Shown here piece by piece: positions 11,530 to 23,178 of a stretch of DNA of 64,000 nt (positions within the stretch are counted from its first letter, which is position 1; every line of letters begins with the position of its first letter). The stretch is from Tenodera sinensis (lineage: Eukaryota > Arthropoda > Insecta > Mantodea > Mantidae). The stretch is taken from the NCBI GenBank assembly GCA_030765045.1, contig CM060964.1:146546065-146610064 (forward strand), read 5' to 3'. Both the position numbers and the translations under genes were made by a program. Below the pieces are notes generated by a model. The model had not been told where the DNA came from and did no database searches. It worked only from the letters and a program-made list of their open reading frames with translations.

Positions 11530-13000
11530 TTTCAATATATCTCATTCTCTTTCTTTAGGCCAGAGACAAAATAAACCAAACAGGTATATTTGCCTAAGGC
11601 ATGTATTAACAGGTTGTGATGTGTGGAGAGCTTTCCATATCTGTCATAAGAAATTCCTCTGTAGTACAGATTCTTAGATCTGTATAGGCAGGTGCGGTTG
11701 TTGGTACTTTGGAGGCTAACCATAACACTTTATTTGAGAAGTTTTAAAATCTCTTAGTATGTGTTTTGGCGGCATATTCCCACACAGGTACTGCATAGAT
11801 TAGTATGGAACAAATGAGAATTTTGTAAAGTGTCAGTCCCATTTTGGGGTTCAGTTGGTAATTTAAGTTTATGAGAGGGTACAGCTTGGCTAATTGGGCA
11901 GTGGTTTTCCCTCTGACTTGTATTATGTGGTACTTCCATGTTATTCCCCGATCCATGTAGTGTCCTAATGATGTTACATTTGAAATTCAGTTTATGTTCT
12001 CTCCAAATAGCCTGAGCGGTTGTAGGTTGTCTTGGATGTCTTAGGTGTCTGTGGCTTATGCATTTTGTAAAAAGTACTGCTTGACTATTTGGGGCATTTA
12101 CTTTGATTTACCAGTTTGTGGGCCAGGTCTCTGGCGTATTAAGGTCCAAGATATTCGCTTTATAGGAAATTTGTCTCTTTTTATACCTTTAACTTCAGCT
12201 TGTTTTATAGCATCTAATTTTGCTTTATGTGGAATACCTTTTTTAGCTGAAGTGAGTGTGAATCATTTGAGGTAAGAGCGACTGTGTCATTGTAGTGTCA
12301 TCTGCTTGCATGTATAGTGAAGTGCTTGCGATTTTGGGCATCTCATTTATGTAAAGGTTAAACAACGTTGGTCCCAATATGCTTCCTTGTGTGACGCCCA
12401 CTTTGGTAGGCCTGACCGAGGACTGGCTGTTATTGATGATGGACTGGAATTTCCTCTTTCCTTTCTCGTCTGCCAAAAGTTTTATTACTGAGTCGAGAAT
12501 GGCTAGTGAAGCTAGATTTCTCAGTAGCCCCGCATGCGATGCCTTATTGAAATCCACTCTACATTTAGGAATAAGGCTCCTGTTGGTTTTTGTATGTTCA
12601 ATTCCTAGGCGATACTCTCCAGGGACCAACGTATTTGGAAGATTGTAGAGTATTTAGCCCAGAAGCCAAATTGTTCCGGAATGAGAACATTGCATCTGAT
12701 GACTGTAGCGTTTCGTCTTTTAGGTTCACTTTTTTAACAGCTTACGTAGCTGCTTTAAGAGACTGTGCAGGCAGTAGTGGGGCTTTTTGGGGAAGTGAAG
12801 TATGTGGGCAAGTTTCCACGTTTTGGGGAACAGTCCTTGGGTTAGTATGTAGTTGTAGACTTTTGCGAGCGGTTGTAATTCATCCTCAGGTAAGCATTTC
12901 AGGGCAAGATTCGGGATTTTGTCTAGGAGTTTTCCAGTGGGGCAGGTGCTTGATTAACTATTTAATTTTTTTATGGCCAAGTTTTTCAAACTAGATTCTG
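11530..13000 (-). pseudogene. Jockey-type LINE reverse transcriptase remnant
   Basis: Read on the minus strand the order is correct for a Jockey RT. About 12950-12770 gives SPTGKLLDKIPNLALKCL and GLFPKTWKLAHILHFPKKP (fingers). 12629-12300 gives VGVTQGSILGPTLFNLYINE (catalytic palm) and a decayed ADDT motif. 11956-11744 gives ITWKYHIIQ, KLYPLINL and ICSILIYAVPVWEYAAKTH (thumb). 11720-11560 gives a C-terminal stretch. Stops and frameshifts are frequent and no endonuclease domain was seen, which is consistent with a 5'-truncated dead insertion in the intron. Confidence 0.85.
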
Positions 13001-13139
13001 TGCTTGGCATTTGTGTAAGTGTTGCATGTCCCTTTTTGTGTCTGCTGTGACGTTTGAAAAGAGGGGTTAATGTTTGCTTGCCTTATAATGAAAATAAGAG
13101 AGCCTTATATCTTGTTCACATTAGAAAACAACATGCATG

Positions 13140-13510
13140 GAAACTGAAATGTGTCAGGTGCAAGAAATGAAAATAATTATTTTAGAAAATTTAATCACTC
13201 AACATGATTACATTAATTTATATTTAAATATGCAGTAATATGATGCAAATACCACGCTATGTGAGAATAAGGCTCAAACCATCGAAAGAAAATGAATTTA
13301 GTGTATTGCATACCATACAAAGAAAATGGGTTATTACTGGTCACAAAAATGCATTGCTGGAGGGACTTGATGCCAGTGAATAAAATACTTAATGATGTAT
13401 TAAGCAGAATACCATTCAGCTGTGGATTACTTCAATATGAAGCAACTTTTGGACCTAACAGCATTGCCATTTTGTTTATTTCCAAGCATTACACAATGCT
13501 GTGAATCTGA
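13140..13510 (+). repeat. Diverged repeat, left half of a split copy
   Basis: This stretch aligns by eye with 16935-17300. Shared blocks include aaaataattattttagaaa, gctatgtgagaataag and tcgaaagaaaatgaattt. The similarity stops near 13500 and resumes at about 15705-16110, which aligns with 17310-17740. It is therefore one half of a unit interrupted by about 2.2 kb. Confidence 0.65.
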
Positions 13511-13705
13511 AATTAAGATTCCAGGAAGTAAACAGTTAATTTAAAGGGATAAGAGATGTAATGAAATGAGTAATAATTAATTGATTTAAAGAGAAAATAA
13601 AAAAGAAGAGAAATACATTGTCTAAAGTTTATGCATATAAAATTATCTTAAATAGGAAATATGTTTCATGTGGAAAGTGGAAAAAGGTCATTAGGTAAGT
13701 AGCTA

Positions 13706-15051
13706 CAGGGCTTTCGAATTGGTTGTTCACCGCTGCATGGCCTTTTGCCTGTGTAAGTTTGAAGCTGCCGCGGCCGGGTTTGCCGCTACTAACAAGCCGC
13801 ACGTAAAACATATATAAAAACCTTACCTTATAGAAAATGCTGGAAATGTCGTCCCTCCTCCGCTATACAGGCATTATATCGGGAAAACACATTCTGATTC
13901 ACATGATTAAGTTGGGCCACTGTAATGTCTCTGATTTCATTTCTGATATTTTGTTTTAGTTCTTCCAATGTGTGAGGATTTTTCTCATAAACTTTGTCTT
14001 TCAGGTTACCCCACAAGTAAAAGTCACACACTGTTAGATCAGGAGAGCGAGAGGGCCATACATCAGCACTAATCACTCTATCTTCAAACACTTTCCTAAT
14101 TTTATCCATGGAGTCCTCGACTGTATGTGCAGTAGCAGAATCTTGTTGAAACCACCCATATGGCTTCTCTTCTCCTGTCAGTTCATGAAAAAATTGGGTC
14201 AAAATGTCATTTTGGCACCTCTCAGCATTTACAGTGTGGTCGTAAAATATTGGACTAATTATGTGTCTAGCGCTAACAGCACACCAAACTCAAACTTTCT
14301 GATCATAATGAGGGATTTCTTGGATGCGATGTGGATTTTGAGATGCCCAATACCGACCGTTATGAGTGTTCACATGACCATTTAGATGAAACCATGCCTC
14401 ATCTGAAAAGAACAGAAGCTGTGGATCGATTAAACCGTCATTCACTGATGAAAGAAACCACCCACAATAAGATATTTGCACTATGGGATCGCCTTGTTTT
14501 AAGCACTGGACACATGTACACTTATAAGGTTTCAGTTTTAATAATTTTGTTGCTGTGTGTGCAGAAGTCACTGAAATCCCCACCTGTAGTGCTAATTTTG
14601 AGAGTGATTTTGTTGGTGTACGTTCAAGGCTTGCGCCTATTTCATCAAGTTTTTCTTCTGTTAAAACTGTACATTTATGATTGGGTTTTTTGTTTGCCAC
14701 AGAACCAGTGCTTTTGAATTTGTTCACAATGTTATAAATTCCACGTCTGGATGGAGGCACTTCACCAGGGAACTTCTGAATATATTCTATGCCAACACGA
14801 CATGCAGATTCATATTTATAATAAGTTTTACAAATAAAAATATGCTGCACCAAGGTCAGTCGCCTGTCCATGGTGACGAACAATCACTAACTGAGTGTGT
14901 GTCTGCGGGGAGAAGTGGGGGTAGCATAGTGGCGGTAAGCAGGAGCATGCTTTCGCGGGGAGCTTTTGTTGCTACAGATCCAGCTGCGGCAACTTCAAAT
15001 GCGCACAGGCAAAAGGCCCTGCAGCGGTGAAGGACCAATTCGAAAGCCCTG
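13706..15051 (-). mobile_element. Tc1/mariner-superfamily DNA transposon, long TIRs
   Basis: A 1346-bp element is flanked by TA at 13704-13705 and 15052-15053. Its inverted termini start cagggctttcgaattggt and pair for roughly 85 bp, including ccttttgcctgtg and a GC-rich gccgcrgcygg block. The single gene inside runs on the minus strand. The ends look well preserved, suggesting a younger insertion than most neighbours. It lies within a larger 2.2-kb interruption of an older repeat. Confidence 0.9.
13828..14871 (-). pseudogene. Transposase with one in-frame stop
   Basis: A DDE transposase of a type common in insect genomes, with an N-terminal helix-turn-helix of the kind often labelled DUF4817 (family name from memory). 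The start MDRRLTLVQHIFICKTYYKY is at 14871. An upstream in-frame Met at 14883 is also possible. Domains in order: HTH (FPGEVPPSRRGIYNIVNKF), a second HTH (TKSLSKLALQVGISVTSAH), catalytic FFSDEAWFHLNGHVN, WFQQDSATAHTVEDS, and SPDLTVCDFYLWGNLKDKV. About 38 residues separate the second and third Asp by hand count. The frame is continuous for 348 codons except for one TGA at 14292-14290, just after HYDQKV. All three catalytic Asp residues are present. Confidence 0.92.
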
Positions 15052-15053
15052 TA

Positions 15054-15700
15054 GCAGAGCATGGGCGACTGGGCCATTAGATGCCAAGTACAAATTCATG
15101 GAATTAAAAAGGCTGGGAGCTTCCAGGTAGTGAGCTGGTGAAGGGAAATAGAGATGATACAGCTTCTAGTCCAGACTCTAGGAATTAGGAAAAGGTAGGA
15201 AGGGCTTGCTAGCTAGAAAAAGTGCTGGGTCAAGTTTCTGGTTAGCGTCCTTAGCAACACACTCTCTCAGTGACAGCCTAGTATTCAGATACAGTTGCAT
15301 CTCTTGCTGCGTGTGGGTAATGCAGCTGTCCGCCCGCCACATGCAGGATTGTAAGCCTTCAGATAGTCATCAGTTTACAAGTTATATTCAGTATTATTAT
15401 ATTACATCGGGTGGCAAGTTCTCACAGTTGTGAGTTTAAGGATTCATTAAACATTCTATGTACTATGAGCTTGCATTGTCCTTAATCCTGAAACACCCGT
15501 GCGTACCCTGGGTGAAGAATCTCACTGCTTGAGCTAGGCCAGGTACAACCACAAGCTGAGATTTTGTGGATTTAATATCCACTGGCACTCACAATACTAC
15601 ATCATCGGGAAGCAGAGAATTGCTTCTAAAGTACGCATCATCGGCAGAAAGGTACGTTGTTGCAAACTGACCATGACACGGGACGGTTGCTTCAGTTGCC
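15054..15700. other. Flank of the interrupted repeat, unassigned
   Basis: No gene was recognised. Together with 13511-13703 it is extra sequence, relative to the 16.9-17.7 kb copy, that surrounds the transposon at 13706-15051. It may be part of an older insertion into which that transposon jumped. Confidence 0.4.
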
Positions 15701-15704
15701 ATGT

Positions 15705-16120
15705 GCACATTAACTCAATTTCTAGAAATGTGCCTTTATCCTAATTATCCAGTCCTAATAAAATGCTCTGGTGAACTAAAGATGCTGTTTAATTTTCCAT
15801 TTCAGAAAATAAGATTGCAGGAGGTGAGGATTGAACCACCTACACTCAATAGTTTGCTACGGAGAGCGGCGCAATAATTTTGGCTATTTCTGGGTTTAGC
15901 AATATGCACTCTGTTCTTATTATATTTAGTCATATTATATCGTTAACTTGGCAACAAATTTCTTTGCAAGGTGGAATGCTTGTAGAATATTTAGCAAAGG
16001 TTGAAACAGTATGCTTTATTTTCTAGATATTCATTTACATTTAGGAAAAAAAATTCTAGAAGAAATGTGGGTTCGGTGTGAAGTATAAATTCCTTTAGTT
16101 CATTTATTAACGATAAACAA
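15705..16120 (+). repeat. Diverged repeat, right half of a split copy
   Basis: It aligns by eye with 17310-17740: tgtgcctttat, a repeated cattaaatttt-type block, and the pair gttcggtgtgaagtataaat / gtttggtgtggagtataagt. It continues the unit begun at 13140-13510. Confidence 0.6.
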
Positions 16121-16415
16121 AGATGAAACAATTAAAATTATACAACAGAACATTGTTAACTGTATTAAGTATGAAATTATACAAGCTAATCGAACCTGTT
16201 TCTCATAAAGCTCCTCATCCATTAGAGCAGAAAATTACAGGGCTATGTTTGTGCTGCTTGGATTGTTATGTTTCCAGCTGTCTTATAAACATTGCAATAG
16301 TATTGAAATTTTACACCTAAATGCTTTAGAAGATATTAATTACAATTGCTGAAGATAAAACAGGGAATACGCCTACTTCAACTGTTACTCAAACCTCTAG
16401 AAATTAACATCAAAT

Positions 16416-16773
16416 GAGGTAACCTTAAGGCACAACAGCCCATCCAGGCCAATGCCTACCACCCAACCGCTGCGTCCCCCACCTCTGCCCATCACAGCTG
16501 TCATGAGTGGGGGACAGTACTGGGGGTGAGACGTGGTCATACTGGGGATGAGACATGGTCAACACCCCAGTCTTTCCTGGCTGGTTATTCAGGCTTCTCA
16601 ACCAGGAGCCACTACTTTTCAATCAAGTAGCTCCCCAATTTACCCCTTGAGGACCTAATGAGGCTGAATGCACCCGAACCAGGTCTGCCAGCAGGAGAAA
16701 ATCCCCAAGTTGGTACCAGGAATTGAACCCACTTAGTAAGAAGAAGCGCTACCACTGCACTAAGGAGATGGCC
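16416..16773 (-). repeat. tRNA-derived SINE, full length
   Basis: On the minus strand the head begins near 16773 with a tRNA-like A-box region (tccttagtgcagtggtagcg) and a B box, gggttcaattcctgg, near 16730. The body and tail match the SINE at 31361-31702 block by block: gagctacttgat, gtagtggc, ggcagaggtgggggacgcag. Imperfect direct repeats attaacatcaaat (16403-16415) and attaacacctaat (16774-16786) are a likely 13-bp target-site duplication, matching at 11 positions. Confidence 0.85.
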
Positions 16774-16934
16774 ATTAACACCTAATATTTGTTCTTAAAT
16801 ACTCACACTCAGAGGCATCTCTCTATAAATATCAAAGACTGTCACCATATTAAAAATTTAGTTCCATCACACACTGCTAATCTCTACATTAGCTTACAAT
16901 GGATATAAGTATGAATTATATCCTCATGTTAGAA

Positions 16935-17755
16935 GATCTCAACATGCATGCAGATTAAAATGTTTCAGCAACAACAAACTAAAATAATTATTTTAGAAAC
17001 TTTAATCACTCAGCATGGTTAGAGTCCTTTATACTTAACTATGGAGTAATGCGACACAAATGCGATGCTATGTGAGAATAAGACTCAAAGTATCGAAAGA
17101 AAATGAATTTTATATATGAAAGCGCTTAATAGTACAAAACATGGTATAATTGGTCATAAACATGTATTATTAAAAGAACTGAATGCCAGTTAATAACATA
17201 ATTAATGATCTGTTAAACAGAACATGCTACAATTGTGGGTTACTTGAATGGGAAGCAAATGTTTGCATATTGCACATTGCCATTTTACTCATTTCAACCC
17301 ATTAATTCAGATTCTAGAGTGTGCCTTTATTCTGATTCTACATCCCTGATAAAAAAAAAGGAACCTGATGAATTAAAGACATTTATTAATTTTTCATTTC
17401 ATAAGGGAAAAAAACCTTGTGGAAAGTAGGAATGGAAGCAGCAAGAGCTGACATGTTTGAACCCTAAGAATAGTAACACAACAATCTAGGTTATTCCTCA
17501 ATGAGGTGATCTGTGTTTTATTCGTATAATATTAAGTTTTATTGCTGCTTACTAAGAAAAACATTTCATTGCATTATATCATGCTCCCAGGAGTGTTAGA
17601 AATTGTTTAAATATTTTGCTTTTGTTTCTAGATATATGTTTGTATTTATTTAGATAAAAAGAGAGCTTTATCTAGAATCTAGAACAGATATGAGTATTTC
17701 GTGTTTGGTGTGGAGTATAAGTTCCTTTCAGTGCTTTTTTTTTTTTTTTTTTTTT
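16935..17755 (+). repeat. Diverged repeat, uninterrupted copy, ending in T21
   Basis: This is the uninterrupted partner of 13140-13510 plus 15705-16120. It contains no coding motif. A 21-base T tract (17735-17755) lies at its right edge. The pair may be an old segmental duplication inside the intron or two copies of an unrecognised dispersed element. Confidence 0.55.
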
Positions 17756-18000
17756 AAATTAACGTCCTCCAACATTGTGTCATATCGGACGGTTAGACAA
17801 ATGATGATGCAGTTGTTAAAATGATACAATATATTCCCTTTGATGGGCATTTAAAAACAATGGTATTTGGAATGAAATTCAAAGACGATTCACGACGTTT
17901 ATGTGTTCTCTTTGTTAACATAAAGTATCAACAGCGTGTGCATATAAAATCATTCCCAGTATTCTCTGATTCTCTGTCATACATTGCAGAATGACACAAT

Positions 18001-18991
18001 ATGCCTCATCCACATGACTGCCAAGAGTTGACAGCAGCAAAGAGGAGAGAGATTATAGGATGTTTTTCTCAGGGGCAGAGCCTTTCTCAGATATCTAGAG
18101 AACCTGTGTTTAACTGTAAGATGGTCAAGAAATGGCTACACAGACATTAAGTGGATGGTGTTGAATCTAGCAAGATCAGGAAGACCTCAGGCAACTACTG
18201 CTGCACAGAATGAGCATCGGTGGCAGAAGCAGCATCTTATTACACACAGATCAGTTTTGCTGGATAAGGCTGTGGAATATGGATGTACTCATGAAACTAT
18301 ATGGCATAGACAAAGGAGGCTGGGCTTGAATTTCATCTTCCTACCACTAAGACAATGCTCACTGAAGCTCACAAAGCCAGAAGATTGGAATGGGCCCAAA
18401 GAAACATCAAGCTACCACAGGCCCACTGGAATTTAGCGATCTGGTTGGACAAAGTGTTCCTATCTGATCAGCAAGGTAGAATATGTCACTATAGACAACA
18501 TGACACAAGATTGACCCCACACATGTTGTGCATGGAAATCGCTCTGGAAGATTATCAGCTCTATTCTGGGCCTATATGGCAGCATCTAGACCAGGACAAC
18601 TGATTATGCTGCAGAAGAGAATAACAAGTGCAGTTTATGTTTATATCTTCCAGAATACACTGTTGCCATCCCTATGGGCTAACTTCCCAGGACAGGGACA
18701 ATATTTGTTTATGCACAACAACAGTACTGTGCACACCTCCAATTTCACAACAACAAGAAAGAAAAAGAGCTGGCTGCTAAGTCATCCAGAAGTTGTGTGC
18801 ATTGATTGGTCACTTGCTTTGAACCCCATTGAGCACATGAGGGCATTCATGGTTCAGGAGTAGGAGATGTGCCAAGAAGATAGAGTATGGGAGGTTCTAG
18901 AAGCCCTTGTCTGTGTCCAAGGCTTGTATCCAACATGCCAGAAAAGCTGCAAGGGGTAATTGGCAGTAGCAGTGAGTACACCAGGTGTTAA
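18001..18991 (+). pseudogene. Tc1-like transposase relic
   Basis: The plus strand encodes, in order and across shifting frames: MPHPHDCQELTAAKRREIIG and CFSQGQSLSQIS (N-terminal HTH, from 18001), RSGRPQATTA (AT-hook-like linker), LTEAHKARRLEWAQRNIKL, a decayed first catalytic region with LSDQQGRICHYR, FMHNNSTVHTS (decayed MHDNARPHT motif), LNPIEHM (third catalytic Glu region) and a C-terminal MPEKLQGVIGSSSEYTRC ending at TAA 18989-18991. Multiple frameshifts and lost catalytic residues make it inactive. Terminal repeats were not found. Confidence 0.85.
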
Positions 18992-19610
18992 TTTGTTTTG
19001 CTTCCCTGTGCATTATAGGTCTTAAATTGATAGTTGGCTTTCTATTTCATCTTCAAATGCCAAAGAATATTGCAAGTAACCCTTCCATATTTAACTGATC
19101 ATTTTTGCAGTTATTCTTACATGGTTTCTATTCTATCCAATTTTTACTTTCTCTACTAGTTTGTAATATATTTTATCCTATGTTTCTCTCTAATTTGTAT
19201 GGATTGGAAACAAGGAGTATCAATAATGAAGTTTTATTGCCTACCCAGAACACAGCCTGCATGAAGAACATTTTTAAAAAGTGTCATGTGAAAATGTTAC
19301 GTTAATTATCATTATAGTGACTTTAATGTAAGTGGCTGGTTTGTTTTTTGTCTTCTATGCAACAAAATGGCTATCACATCTCAGTGTTTTGCTTTATTAA
19401 CATTTTGTAAACAGGAAGTACCATTAATGATTCTGATTACATTTACATACACTGAATATAGTCTTCTTTAATAATTCCTATCTTCTATTAGGATTTTGAA
19501 ATGCTCATGCTCTGAAAAGTTATTTTCATTAAAATCCCTAATTGTTAAAGGGAAATTATCTCAACAGAGGTGCTCTGCCATTTTTCAAATGTGTCTTAAA
19601 TGTTAGGACA

Positions 19611-19812
19611 GTTGTTGTTGTTGTTAGCTAATGCTGGATTTCTGAGAATGAAGTCACTAATCCTCTTGCTCTCCAATATTTTTCACTGATGGTTGGGGCA
19701 CTAGAATTGGCCAGACATATTTGAAGGTGGTCTTGATCCATTTCCTCTTGCAGATCAATTAGAGGACAGAGTGGTGAAGAATATATCCCAATTCTGTTTA
19801 AATGTACAACTA
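19611..19812 (-). mobile_element. 3' end of an RNase H-bearing LINE, 5'-truncated
   Basis: It matches positions 21301-21490 closely, including ttagctaatgctggattt, cctcttgctctccaatattt and gaggacagagtggtgaagaa. Similarity ends at ctgtttaaatg. On its coding strand the element ends in a TAACAACAAC-type tail (19611-19626). It encodes the C-terminal Cys/His motif PLIDLQEEMDQDHLQICLAN, in which one Cys is lost. Confidence 0.85.
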
Positions 19813-19879
19813 TAGAAATGATTCCAGTTATCTTGTTGGTGTAATAATCATAACTCATCACTGTCATTTACGTAACTTT

Positions 19880-20860
19880 GTCTTTGTCGTGTTGTACACT
19901 TCTATTCTCTTCTTTCCAAGGCACTAAGACATTCACAGACATGCTCCAAGATGTCCACACGCTAGCATAAGTCTCCCAGCTTCCCCCCAAATTCTTCCAT
20001 GTCTTCCTTCATGCCGACCAGTTCCCTATCAATCTTCACCAGTAGCTGCATCTTCATCTTGGTCATTTTAATCTTCATCTCTTGCTTTACACCCTCCATC
20101 TTCACCTCAATCTTCTCTATTGCAGAATTCACTTTTGTTACTACGCTTCCCATCTTGTCCATTCCGGATTTCATTTTTTCCATTCCAGAGCTTACATCTT
20201 CCATTTTTGCCTCCATCCCCTCCATGCCGGTATTCACGTTCTTCAATTCAGATTTCATTTTCAACTCCATCTTCTCCATTTGAGCCAATAATTTTTCCAA
20301 GATAGTCCTCATTGTTGTTCTTACGTCGGACTTCCAACACCAATGTAATAATTGGACAATTTGATAAGTCCCACTTCTAACACCAGTGTGAATAAAATTA
20401 TGAAAGTCCAGTCCAGTTAATTTGTTCACTCTATTTTCCTCTAAAACTTTTGCACAAATACACCGTTCTCTTCTACTGGTGTTGACACAGTCTCTAATCT
20501 TTTGTGATATTACAACTCACAACTGCTTTCTTCTCATAGCCTTGACTCAGTCCTCAAGCACTTCACCTCAAACACTAACCCTGGCAATACAATCACTCAA
20601 AACTCATAAAACTGCTTTACTTCGACACAATGTATCGTTCATGACGAAGGTACCACACACACACACACACAGCTGTCTCGCACTCACTGACACATTGCCC
20701 GACACATGTCTGTACCCATAGCTCCTTGTTGTCTTGTGTCCTTATATAGCAAGGATGATGTAACATTGACCTTTCTCGAACTTCTACAAACACACTGGCT
20801 GCCGGACACTTCTTGAATACCCTGGGAAACACTTGATTGTCACTAGTCATGTGTTTGCTC
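19880..20860 (-). mobile_element. Gypsy-like LTR retroelement remnant, copy A
   Basis: A minus-strand ATG at 20312 opens a coiled-coil protein, MRTILEKLLAQMEKMELKMK, with regularly spaced Met, Lys and Glu, ending at 19962 (gag-like). The upstream region 20430-20860 resembles an LTR: a minus-strand TATA box (ctatataag, near 20744-20736) and a short segment with ctggtgttagaagtgggac near 20385-20367 that may be a primer-binding site. The same arrangement occurs at 24260-25550. No protease or RT remains here. Confidence 0.6.
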
Positions 20861-21300
20861 GCATGAGTGATGTGGGGAAGCATGACCTTGAGTGCCTTTG
20901 TTATGCTGTGTGCCAGTGGAGTGGGCAGTCTGGCCCCAAACATCCTTTGTCTTGCTGCTGCTGTGGACCGATGTCACAAAATGAAGCAAATTCTGTTGCT
21001 TAAAAGCAAGTATGGTGCTAATGGTTTAATGTTGTACTGCTTGCTGGTTCCACTCAATTTGTATTTCATCTGAGGCGATGTACACATGTCCTGTGTAATG
21101 TACCTTTTTTTAACTTGTTTCACTGTGATGATTTCTCTGATTTCATTTTGTCATCTGTGTTGCATTGTGGTTTCATCAATGACATCCATTTGCAACCCAC
21201 TGTGGGTGAGGTGTTAATAATGTGATGGTATTCTATAGAATACTAAGCCTGTTTAGTGGTATGCTGAGTAATATAACTGCTATGATGTTGAATATGAAAA

Positions 21301-23178
21301 GTTGTTGTTTTAGCTAATGCTGGATTTCTGACAATGAAGTCATTAATCCTCTTGCTCTCCAATATTTTTCACTGATGGATGGGGTGCTAGAAGTGGCCAG
21401 GCATATTTGAAGGTGGTCTCGGTCCATTTCCTCTTGCAGATCACATAGAGGACAGAGTGGTGAAGAATATATCCCAATTCTGTTTAAATGTTTTGCCATT
21501 TGCCAGACAATCATGTTCTGTAATCAACCTGAAGGTTGCAACTGCCCTTTTTCAAAGATACTCAGGAATTACTATTTGAATGTTTGGTAGTTCCCATCTT
21601 TTATTTTTTGATTTTTCATAGTAATATTTTTCAGTAATTTTTTTGAATTCAGAGAGTTGACTAATCTTTTAGCTGCATAAAATGGTAGATTAACTATAGA
21701 TTTTTGTACACTGCTGGTACCCTTTTTTGCAAGAAAATCAGCTTTCTTATTACCACTCAGTCCACAGTGAGCTGGTATCCATTGGAAGACTAGGTGTTTT
21801 TGAAGTGCTGTTAGATGGGTAAGGATTTTCCAACATTCTATAATTGTTTGGTTTTTTGGTGACAACTAGGAAGCAATTGCTATAATTGCTGCCCTGGAAT
21901 CTGAAAGAATAACTGCTTGATGAAAATGTGAAATTGTATACAAAAGATTTTGTAGGGTCATTCGAATTGCTTCAATTTCTCCATCAAAGTTTGTAGTTCC
22001 ATAACTTAAAGATTTGTAATAGGAAAAGAGGTGACACGTGACTCCAGCCCCTGCTCCATCTCGGTTTGATATCAATGATCCATCAGCATAAATGTGGAGC
22101 CATTCATGTTCTGGAAATCTAGTATGGATTGTCTCTAATGCCAATAATTTTAGAACACTAGTTGGAGTATCACTTTTTTTAACTTCTTCCGTCAGGTGTA
22201 AATAATATGTGATGTCTAATGTTTGTGTTGGATTGACTTTAGATATGAAGTTTTCCTTTGAATTAGGAAGGTATATATTCTTCTTGATGTCTTGAATTTT
22301 GGAAAGAAAGCTCTCCTGTGTCTTTAGTGTATGTGTAAAATTTCTCTTGTGCCCTGTATTGAATGGGAGTCTGATCAAATTTTCATGTTGAATAAGAGCT
22401 GCTTTTTCAATTTCATATTCAATGGGGTATTGGTTGGTTAGTATTTCCATAGCTGGTATTGATGTGGTTTTGATAGCACCTGTAATTAGTCTCAGACTTT
22501 AGTTTTGAAAGATTTGAATTTTTTTTTTATTTGCTGTTACAAGAACTTCGCTGCAGTAAGTAAATAATGGCTTTATATATACATTGTATGTTGTGTTAAG
22601 AGTTGCTCTGGAACATCCCTACTTCATTCCTGTTAGTCGTTTTAATAGTAAAAGGCACCACTCTGTATTACATTTTCTATTTGTTTGGTCCATGTAAGTT
22701 TGGTATCAAATGTAAATGTATTTAGGAGAAACATTTTGCTTCCTTTGTTTCTGTTAATTATTGGCCCTCAAAATTTAGTTTTATTTTCAGTGGTTTTTTT
22801 CTTAGTGAAAAGATTTGGTAGTTTGATTTTGTTGTGTTAACAGTCATTAAATTTTCTTTGGTCCACTTTTGTAGGTTGGTTAAGGATTGTTGCATGGTTT
22901 TTTCTAGTTCTGTACTTTTGTTTTTTGGTTTTGAAGTCCACATTACTAAGTCATCAGCAAATAGTGCACACTTCACACCTGATTCTTGTATTTGTTGTGG
23001 CAGATCGTTAATAAATATATTAAAAAGTGCAGGGCTGAGCACTGCGCCTTGTGGTAAGCCATGGTGTACTTGTTTATATGAAAAGTTGTGTGGCCTAATG
23101 TTACAGTTGTTCAACATAATGTACCTAATTGTCGGTGTGTCAAGGGCTCCTGTACAGGACAAAACATATCTGTTACTA
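21301..23178 (-). mobile_element. RNase H-bearing LINE (I/Jockey group), main copy
   Basis: This is a 5'-truncated retrotransposon. From its 5' side it carries the RT palm, HHGLPQGAVLSPALFNIFIN and CALFADDLVMWTS, with the YADD-type motif as FADD (23170-22760). A decayed thumb follows, then an RNase H domain with YADGSLI, DGEIEAIRM, LSDSRAA and GNKKADFLAKKG, so all four acidic residues are present (22450-21572, one in-frame TAG at 21868-21866). A C-terminal CPLCDLQEEMDRDHLQIC knuckle lies near 21440-21390. The 3' end at 21301 has a TAAAACAACAAC-type tail instead of poly(A). mariner copy B begins exactly where LINE homology stops. Confidence 0.9.

Noticed and set aside
7197..13000. Jockey ORF1 (7.2-8.75 kb) and RT (11.5-13.0 kb) as one element
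   Set aside because: Both are on the minus strand but ORF1 lies downstream of the RT, and a host exon at 9826 sits between them, so they are separate insertions.
19962..20312. Coiled-coil protein as a host gene
   Set aside because: A second copy at 24.3-25.0 kb continues into a retropepsin-like motif, and both have LTR-like upstream sequence, so it is a retroelement gag.
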